Source: Calditrichaceae bacterium (GTDB lineage: Bacteria; Calditrichota; Calditrichia; Calditrichales; Calditrichaceae). From it: DNA of 9,879 nucleotides. Of the stretch, positions 4,834 to 9,879 are shown one piece after another. The notes under the pieces were generated by a model. That model had not been told where the DNA came from. It saw only the letters and a list, made by a program, of their open reading frames with translations, and made no database searches. Made by a program: the position numbers and the translations under genes. Every line of letters begins with the position of its first letter. Position 1 is the stretch's first letter. The DNA lies in assembly GCA_030622395.1 (NCBI GenBank), contig JAUXGF010000062.1, positions 1 through 9,879 of the forward strand, written 5' to 3'.

Positions 4834-7800
4834 ATGGATTCATTTGATAAGTTAAGTAAACGCGCATTGACTCTAGGGAATCATTATCAAAAATATTTGT
4901 TTACAATTAAGCGCTATAAAGATTCCCTGATTCAAGCTTTAGAATCTTCAGGAAAATTAATGCAAATCCATCTTTGGCGCTCAAGTCTTTGTCCTGCTGA
5001 AGAAATGAAGATTATCATTAATTTATCTGAAGACGATAACGTTAAGATTCAACATTTAAGTTGTTATTATTCTCTTCAATTTATATATCTGAATTTTCGA
5101 AATTCAGATATACTTGAGCTTGAAATTACTTCAGGCATTTCCCCTACAGAAGCATATTACCATTTTATGATGCAGATTGGAAATGATTTCAGGGAACTTT
5201 CCCGCGCCTATATAGAAAATTTACTAAATATTTATATTCCCAAAGAAAATAGACCGGAATTCTTTATCAGCAGCGTAGGAACGCGAGCGGATCAGGACGA
5301 TATTGACGTCGGTATTATTACCGCTGATGATTGTGACGTTGAAGAATTAAATATGGCGTTTCAAAAAATCACGCAACACATGCTTGTATATGCCACAAAG
5401 CTCCATCTATATTTATCAGAAAATGTTGGCAAAGATTTATATACTACAACTATTTCCGAATACGACAGCCTTCTTTCAAAACAAATTCAGGATGTTGTTA
5501 TTATTTCCGAACTATTAAATGCAAAGATCATTCTCGGCAGTCAAGCGTTATTTGATAAATTTCAGGAAACTATTATTTCAAGATATTTTTATAATCCTAA
5601 AAAAAATGTCCGTTTTCATGAAGGATTTTTACGGGGCATCCTGGGCGAAATGCGCTCATTATTAATTAGTCCGCTTAAAAACGACGCTATCTCTCCAAAA
5701 TATGATTCACTTCGTATTTTGAAATCTATTATATGCGCAAAGAAAACAATATATAACGTACAAGAAGTAAACGCCTGGGATATCATTAATATATTAATTG
5801 AGAAAGAGCCTCACCTTAAGCCTGAATATGAGCTTCTCTTTAAAGCAGTTTCCTTTCTTGAAATGTTTAAATTTTTACTTCAAATGTATGTTGTGCAGGA
5901 AGAGACACATAGAATGGATGAAATTGATCCAAGTCAATTAGCGTTTATTGCTCAAAAAATGGGCTATATGCCTATTGGTACAGTAGAAGCATGGGATCAA
6001 TTAATTATAGATTATTACAGGTATGTCAAAGAGGTTAGAAAACTCTGCGATTTTCTATTGGAAGACGTTACAAAACATCTAAGCTCTATATCCATATTTG
6101 TGAAAATATTAAAGTCCCCAAAATACCAAGTCGCAGGAGGGCGTTCTAAACGTGTTTTGGCAAAAGAATTTATTGATAAAATGCACTTTTTTGCCGGCGC
6201 TAAGTACTGGGAAGATGTATTGATATTATTACAATCTGATCAAAATATTCTCAACACTTTCGTGAATGGATTTGAAGAACTGGATGAAACAGTCAAAAAT
6301 GATGTTATTACAGGTTATGTGGAATGGGCGCAATTTTCTCCAATAACAGTTATACGCCTTATTTCTATTTTAGGTAAAAAGCAAAAAAACATTTTTGGAG
6401 ACACTATTTTTCTACGTATGAATTTAAAATTTCTTCAATACATAGAAAAAATGCCGCGAACAGCAGAAAGACTATCCCGGATTTTCAGCCACTATCCACA
6501 ATATATCCACGAATATTTTCAATATGTACCGGAGTTGCATTTTGAATATCTTGACAGGATTTTAGAGAAGCCCGTCTTTGATTATGAGCTTAAAGTTTTT
6601 CAACTTCAATTAAAAGAACTTTGTAATATTCATAAATGGTCGAGCAAATATTTTCATAGATTCTTTTCACGGGTTATTTCTAATTATCCTAAATATTTAA
6701 AATCATTAACAAGTATTACTCAATTATCTAAAATATCTTCCGGACTTTTCGCAATGGTAGATGTACAAGCGGATTATATTCAAAAAAAAGTGTTGTTAGG
6801 CGATTATTACGATCTTGAATTTTTAAGAGTTGGAATCGGTACGCTTCGCGGTGTGGATTTAAGCGTAACTAACCGTGATTTTACAAATTTTTGTGATAAC
6901 TATTTAAGAAAGCTTTTTGATATCTGTACAGAAGAAGTAGGCAGGGATATTTCTTCTGAATTGCCCAGTACGGACACTTTTGCTGTTCTTGCCGCGGGAG
7001 GACATGCCAGAAGACAGGCTTATGACGATGACTATGATTTAATCGCTATAGTTGATACTGATGATGATGAAGTAATTCAATACGCCACTCGTATAGTAAC
7101 TCGCATGAACCGCGAAATATTAAAACGCGGATTACTACCTCATTACCGGCTTGGTGAAATATTGGGAGGTTTTGTTAATCCAATATCTCAAATTATTGAA
7201 TATCTCTCATCGGATGACGAAGAAAATTTTATCGACCTTTCCCAGCTTCTTGGCGCCAGAATGATTATAGGCGGAGAGGTTATGGAATCTGTAGTAAAAG
7301 AAAAAATTCTCGATAGATTTATTTTCGAAAAAAAACCTTTCTATATTAATAGAATGATAGAAGAAATTCAAGACCGTCAAAGTAAAGCGGAAAAATGCAG
7401 TGGTGAGGCATGCAATTTAAAAGAAACTATCGGCGGACTACGGGATATTGAAGCAGTCACTTTAATTTTAAAGGCTTATCTTGGTATTACTTATCCAATT
7501 TCAGAAGATTTCCTGCTGGAGATGAAAATATATTTTCCTGATATTACTGAAGAATTGGATATTTTATTACACTCAGTTCATGTTCTACGGACAATACGAA
7601 ATCTTTATCGTATAACAGAAGCGGCGGAAGATAATATTCAAAGAGGGTATTTATCACGCTTAGCCGCTATTTTCAAACAAAGCAATCATCCTGAATGGGG
7701 AGATTCGGACCTAATTTTTAAAAGAATTAATGATACTCTGGAACAATCAGCCGTCGCTTGCTCTAAGGTTATTCAGTTCTTAAAAAGTCATATCAAATAA
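4834..7800 (+). CDS. Large GlnE/GlnD-like protein with two nucleotidyltransferase domains
   Basis: This 988-residue protein looks like a divergent relative of GlnE (glutamine synthetase adenylyltransferase) and GlnD (PII uridylyltransferase). The first nucleotidyltransferase unit has SSVGTRADQDDIDVG (146-160) with acidic D156 and D158. The second has AAGGHARRQAYDDDYDL (720-736) with D733 and D735. Each is followed by a matching segment, LLNAKIILGS (227-236) and LLGARMIIGG (805-814). The second half then has LKETIGGLRDIEA (862-874), a hallmark of GlnD/GlnE. In the first half, QEETHRMDEIDP (355-366) and AQKMGY (373-378) match the GlnE-type QTHxLP...MGY segment. Length is close to E. coli GlnE (about 946). 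No HD or ACT domain of GlnD is seen. The target is unknown: no glnA or glnB is nearby. An in-frame TAA at 4825 and no clear Shine-Dalgarno precede the ATG. Confidence 0.8.
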   Translation: MDSFDKLSKRALTLGNHYQKYLFTIKRYKDSLIQALESSGKLMQIHLWRSSLCPAEEMKIIINLSEDDNVKIQHLSCYYSLQFIYLNFRNSDILELEITSGISPTEAYYHFMMQIGNDFRELSRAYIENLLNIYIPKENRPEFFISSVGTRADQDDIDVGIITADDCDVEELNMAFQKITQHMLVYATKLHLYLSENVGKDLYTTTISEYDSLLSKQIQDVVIISELLNAKIILGSQALFDKFQETIISRYFYNPKKNVRFHEGFLRGILGEMRSLLISPLKNDAISPKYDSLRILKSIICAKKTIYNVQEVNAWDIINILIEKEPHLKPEYELLFKAVSFLEMFKFLLQMYVVQEETHRMDEIDPSQLAFIAQKMGYMPIGTVEAWDQLIIDYYRYVKEVRKLCDFLLEDVTKHLSSISIFVKILKSPKYQVAGGRSKRVLAKEFIDKMHFFAGAKYWEDVLILLQSDQNILNTFVNGFEELDETVKNDVITGYVEWAQFSPITVIRLISILGKKQKNIFGDTIFLRMNLKFLQYIEKMPRTAERLSRIFSHYPQYIHEYFQYVPELHFEYLDRILEKPVFDYELKVFQLQLKELCNIHKWSSKYFHRFFSRVISNYPKYLKSLTSITQLSKISSGLFAMVDVQADYIQKKVLLGDYYDLEFLRVGIGTLRGVDLSVTNRDFTNFCDNYLRKLFDICTEEVGRDISSELPSTDTFAVLAAGGHARRQAYDDDYDLIAIVDTDDDEVIQYATRIVTRMNREILKRGLLPHYRLGEILGGFVNPISQIIEYLSSDDEENFIDLSQLLGARMIIGGEVMESVVKEKILDRFIFEKKPFYINRMIEEIQDRQSKAEKCSGEACNLKETIGGLRDIEAVTLILKAYLGITYPISEDFLLEMKIYFPDITEELDILLHSVHVLRTIRNLYRITEAAEDNIQRGYLSRLAAIFKQSNHPEWGDSDLIFKRINDTLEQSAVACSKVIQFLKSHIK

Positions 7801-8079
7801 GAAGTGTCAGTACGTCATTAATGACTATCAATAACAGCGCAGCAAATGACTTGTGAATATTAAATATTTTCCTGCTATCTGGGTGTTGCAGTATACTGTT
7901 TTTCCTGTCATTTTGATCCCGATTTATCGGGAGAGAAATCTATTGTTATTATTGACGTTATAAGGTTTCTCTCTCAGTTCGCGCCGCTCCGCAGGAGTCC
8001 CTGCGGGAAAGGCGTCCCCGCAGGAAAATGACATTTTGGGTGTTCTGCAATAGCTTGCCATTCGAGAGCATACAATTAA
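7801..8079. other. Convergent spacer between the large NTase gene and the DUF1015 gene
   Basis: This 279-base spacer separates two genes that end toward each other. The right part is occupied by the composite palindromic element described separately. The left part (7801-7879) is ordinary A+T-rich sequence with no gene. No standard terminator with a T-run was found for either gene, so the palindromic element may serve as a two-way transcript end; that is inference. Confidence 0.5.
7906..8033. repeat. Composite palindromic element with 9-bp terminal inverted repeats
   Basis: The element starts TGTCATTTT (7906-7914) and ends with the exact inverse AAAATGACA (8025-8033). Inside are nested stems: CCCGAT/ATCGGG (7918-7923 and 7926-7931); GAGAGAAATC (7931-7940) against GGTTTCTCTC (7964-7973) with one mismatch; and CCTGCGGG/CCCGCAGG (8000-8007 and 8017-8024). 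An alternative stem CCGCAGG/CCTGCGG (7989-7995 and 8000-8006) excludes the last one. TGGGTGTT occurs just outside both ends (7880-7887 and 8037-8044). There is no coding content, so this looks like a small non-autonomous palindromic element of the kind spread through many genomes. Confidence 0.7.
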
Positions 8080-9327
8080 TTAAGAATCCAATGCGTGAAT
8101 AACCAAACCGCTTCTTAATTTGGGCTCAAACCAGGTGGATTTAGGCGGCATTGTTTTACCGGCGTCAGCGATTGCCATTAAATCTTCAATAGAAGTAGGG
8201 TAGAGGGCGAAAGCTGTTTTCATCTCCCCGGAGTTAACCCGTTTTTTTAGTTCGCCAAGTCCGCGGATACCGCCCACAAAATCAATCCGTTTATCTTTAC
8301 GAGGATCGCCGATATTCAGAATGGGGCGTAAAAGATTATTCATCAAAATTGAAACATCTAATCTGTCAACCGGATTTTGAGGATCAAACGTTCCCTCATG
8401 AGCCTTAAGCCCATACCATTCATCATTCAGGAACATTATAAAATTATGCTTTTCAGCGGGTTTTGACGCTTCTTTTCCTAAATGATTCACATCAAATTTT
8501 TCTTTTACTTTTTCTAAAAATTCTGATTCCGACAATCCGTTCAAATCTTTAACTACGCGGTTATAATCCATAATATACATTTGATCATCCGGAAAAATAA
8601 CGGTCAGAAAAAAATTGTATTCTTCAGCGCCGTTATGATTTGGATTTTCTGCTTTGCGCATATCACAAACGCGGGAAGCTGCGGCAGACCGGTGATGCCC
8701 GTCGGCTACATACAAATAATCGAGCTTTTCAAAATGAGATTGTATTTGTTTAATTTCTTCATCATCATTTACAACCCAAAGAGTATGTTTGATATTATCA
8801 TCCGCCGTAAAATCATTTTGTGGCGCTCTTGCGGTAATTTTATTGATAATAGCGTCAATTTCAGGAACAGCTTTATAAGTTAAAAAGACAGGTCCTGTTT
8901 GCGCATTTAAATACTTAACATGTTTAGAGCGGTCTTCTTCCTTATCGGCGCGGGTTAATTCATGCTTTTTAATAAGATCTTTTTGATATTCATCCACAGA
9001 AGCGCCGGCAACCAAACCTATTTGACTATGCCCGCCCATTATCTGCCGGTAAACATAGAAACAAGGTTTTTCATCTTGAATCAAAATACCTTCGTTAATA
9101 AACCGTTTTAAGTTTTCGGCGCCTTTTTGATATACCTCCTCGCTGTATAGGTTGGTTTCAGGAGGCAGGTCAATTTCAGGTTTGTTAATGTGCAGGAATG
9201 AATAGTGATTTTCTTTTGCCATTTCGCGCGCTTCATTGCTGTTTAAAACATCGTAAGGCGGTGAAGCTACTTTTGCCGCTATTTCGGTCTTTGGACGGAT
9301 TCCTTTAAAAGGTTTAATTACAGACAT
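8080..9327 (-). CDS. DUF1015-family protein
   Basis: This 415-residue protein belongs to the DUF1015 family (about 400-420 residues, full length here). Recognisable family features are the N-terminal IKPFKGIRPK and ASPPYDVL (21-28), KHELTRADKEEDR (121-133), the strongly conserved YVADGHHRSAA (206-216), DFVGG (349-353) and the C-terminal MPPKSTWFEPKLRSGL (393-408). The DGHHR motif resembles the signature of ParB/sulfiredoxin-like domains, a group that includes archaeal free-serine kinases. I also recall DUF1015 genes lying next to serA and serC in some bacteria, so a role in serine or phosphoserine metabolism is possible but unproven; neither neighbour is in this window. The start is firm: AAGGAG (9333-9338, minus strand) lies five bases before the ATG. 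A TATACT box (9353-9358, minus) could be a -10 element but no good -35 is seen. It is cytoplasmic, with no signal peptide. Confidence 0.88.
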   Translation of the reverse strand: MSVIKPFKGIRPKTEIAAKVASPPYDVLNSNEAREMAKENHYSFLHINKPEIDLPPETNLYSEEVYQKGAENLKRFINEGILIQDEKPCFYVYRQIMGGHSQIGLVAGASVDEYQKDLIKKHELTRADKEEDRSKHVKYLNAQTGPVFLTYKAVPEIDAIINKITARAPQNDFTADDNIKHTLWVVNDDEEIKQIQSHFEKLDYLYVADGHHRSAAASRVCDMRKAENPNHNGAEEYNFFLTVIFPDDQMYIMDYNRVVKDLNGLSESEFLEKVKEKFDVNHLGKEASKPAEKHNFIMFLNDEWYGLKAHEGTFDPQNPVDRLDVSILMNNLLRPILNIGDPRKDKRIDFVGGIRGLGELKKRVNSGEMKTAFALYPTSIEDLMAIADAGKTMPPKSTWFEPKLRSGLVIHALDS

Positions 9328-9365
9328 AACAACTCCTTATTCTTTCAAAATTAGTATAAATTTTA

Positions 9366-9411
9366 TCATATAAACTATCATGTTCTATCGAAAGCAATAA
9401 ACAATGAAAGT
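9366..9411. repeat. Degenerate 46-bp direct repeat, copy 1
   Basis: This copy starts TCATATAAACT (9366-9376) and ends AAACAATGAAAGT (9399-9411). Both blocks recur exactly, at the same 33-base spacing, at 9550 and 9583. By my count 35 of 46 positions agree. It overlaps the upstream region of the DUF1015 gene. Confidence 0.65.
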
Positions 9412-9460
9412 TTTTCCATGGGTCAACGCCTTTGCCGCAACGTTTTTTACCCATCCCTAA

Positions 9461-9486
9461 CCCTTCCCTAATACAATAGGGAAGGG
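9461..9486. repeat. Perfect 10-pair hairpin
   Basis: CCCTTCCCTA (9461-9470) pairs exactly with TAGGGAAGGG (9477-9486) across the loop ATACAA. It is the left of two adjacent hairpins lying between the two copies of the 46-base direct repeat. There is no T-run, and the nearest gene starts rather than ends here, so a terminator role is unlikely. Confidence 0.7.
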
Positions 9487-9491
9487 AATCC

Positions 9492-9526
9492 AAGTCCCCC
9501 TCTATTTTTTAAAGAGAGGGGGATTT
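9492..9526. repeat. 12-pair hairpin with CCCCCTCT stem
   Basis: Bases 9492-9503 pair with 9515-9526: nine exact pairs (TCCCCCTCT with AGAGGGGGA), one G-T and two A-T pairs, loop 9504-9514. It follows the first hairpin after five bases. Purine-only and pyrimidine-only arms of this sort are familiar in dispersed repeats of uncultured bacterial genomes. Confidence 0.65.
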
Positions 9527-9549
9527 AGGGGGGGTGAGTTGAGAAACCT

Positions 9550-9595
9550 TCATATAAACTCACATGGGCTTCCGTCCTCAACAAACAATGAAAGT
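9550..9595. repeat. Degenerate 46-bp direct repeat, copy 2
   Basis: TCATATAAACT (9550-9560) and AAACAATGAAAGT (9583-9595) repeat the blocks of copy 1 with identical internal spacing, 184 bases downstream. The middle 22 bases agree at about half the positions, so the copies have diverged. Confidence 0.65.
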
Positions 9596-9602
9596 AGCCG
9601 CT

Positions 9603-9659
9603 AAGGCACTAAGGCTCTAAGTATTTAAAAATTAATTGTTCTTTATGTCTTAGTGCCTT
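9603..9659. repeat. 11-bp inverted repeat AAGGCACTAAG
   Basis: AAGGCACTAAG (9603-9613) is exactly inverted at 9649-9659 (CTTAGTGCCTT) across 35 A+T-rich bases. The unit is partly tandem on the left (CTAAGGCACTAAGGCTCTAAG). It looks like a small dispersed palindromic repeat. Confidence 0.65.
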
Positions 9660-9859
9660 TGTGGCATTCTATTTTTGTAAAATTAAGCAATATTCAGCAT
9701 AGTTCAAAACAAATTTTACCATACAATTAATCAAAATTAATTTTGCAATTAAGCAGCCTTACTTTTAAATTAAATATTGTTTATAGATTTAATATTAATG
9801 TACATAACTATAATATATTTAACGAATTGTAGGTGAAGAATTGGAGTAACGTAAGAATC

Positions 9860-9879
9860 GAATTAATGAATTAATGAAT
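9860..9879. repeat. 8-bp tandem repeat cut by the window edge
   Basis: GAATTAAT occurs at 9860-9867 and 9868-9875, followed by GAAT to the last base. Whether more copies follow cannot be seen. The same octamer occurs once at 616-623 upstream of the orphan gene. Confidence 0.5.

Larger units (their letters stand above)
9328..9879. other. 552-base repeat-rich terminal spacer, no gene
   Basis: No coding region is convincing. From left to right it holds the upstream region of the DUF1015 gene, a degenerate 46-base direct repeat in two copies 184 bases apart, two adjacent hairpins between those copies, an 11-pair inverted repeat at 9603-9659, and an A+T-rich stretch to the window end. The final 20 bases (9860-9879) are 2.5 copies of an 8-base tandem unit GAATTAAT, cut by the window edge. 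The last 90 bases resemble the spacer upstream of the gene at 688, so another gene may begin just beyond. Confidence 0.6.

Noticed and set aside
8581..8883. Plus-strand open frame of 100 residues inside the DUF1015 gene
   Set aside because: It is antisense to a full-length conserved family member and has no ribosome site or motif.
9366..9659. CRISPR array in the right-hand spacer
   Set aside because: Only two diverged copies at a 184-base offset, no regular short spacers and no cas genes.

Overview
The window is a bacterial chromosome segment that reads as A+T-rich by eye. It has classical Shine-Dalgarno sites (AAGGAG-type) ahead of most genes and several G+C-rich palindromic repeats in the spacers. 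The clearest metabolic marker is a complete four-subunit 2-oxoacid:ferredoxin oxidoreductase operon, which points to an anaerobe with ferredoxin-based metabolism. The spacer repeats resemble dispersed repeats I recall from uncultured anaerobic lineages of the Bacteroidetes/Ignavibacteria/Marinimicrobia/Elusimicrobia kind. That resemblance is from memory, and I cannot fix the phylum.

Layout, left to right. (1) A GNAT acetyltransferase at 4-564, possibly starting before the window edge. (2) An orphan gene at 688-1461 with a helical N-terminal half and a C-terminal half that looks like a response-regulator receiver lacking its phosphoacceptor aspartate. (3) A 337-base spacer with a hairpin, a small G+C-rich patch and a candidate -10 box. 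(4) The korD-korA-korB-korC operon, 1799-4528, with gaps of 13, 3 and 14 bases. (5) A 305-base spacer with a 14-pair hairpin. (6) A 988-residue protein at 4834-7800 that looks like a divergent relative of the GlnE/GlnD nucleotidyltransferases, with two nucleotidyltransferase units. (7) A 279-base convergent spacer filled largely by a composite palindromic element. (8) A DUF1015-family gene on the minus strand, 9327-8080. (9) A 552-base repeat-rich spacer running to the window end.

The Kor complex should interconvert 2-oxoglutarate and succinyl-CoA using ferredoxin and CoA. 2-Oxoglutarate is the classical nitrogen-status signal read by GlnD/GlnE systems, so the neighbouring GlnE/GlnD-like gene is suggestive. 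However, the two are separated by 305 bases and no glutamine synthetase or PII gene is visible, so any functional link is inference. The DUF1015 gene carries a DGHHR motif reminiscent of ParB-like serine kinases.

I see no CRISPR array, tRNA, rRNA, intact transposase or phage gene. The best candidates for something undescribed are the 988-residue double nucleotidyltransferase, the orphan pseudo-receiver protein, and the related palindromic and direct-repeat elements in the spacers.
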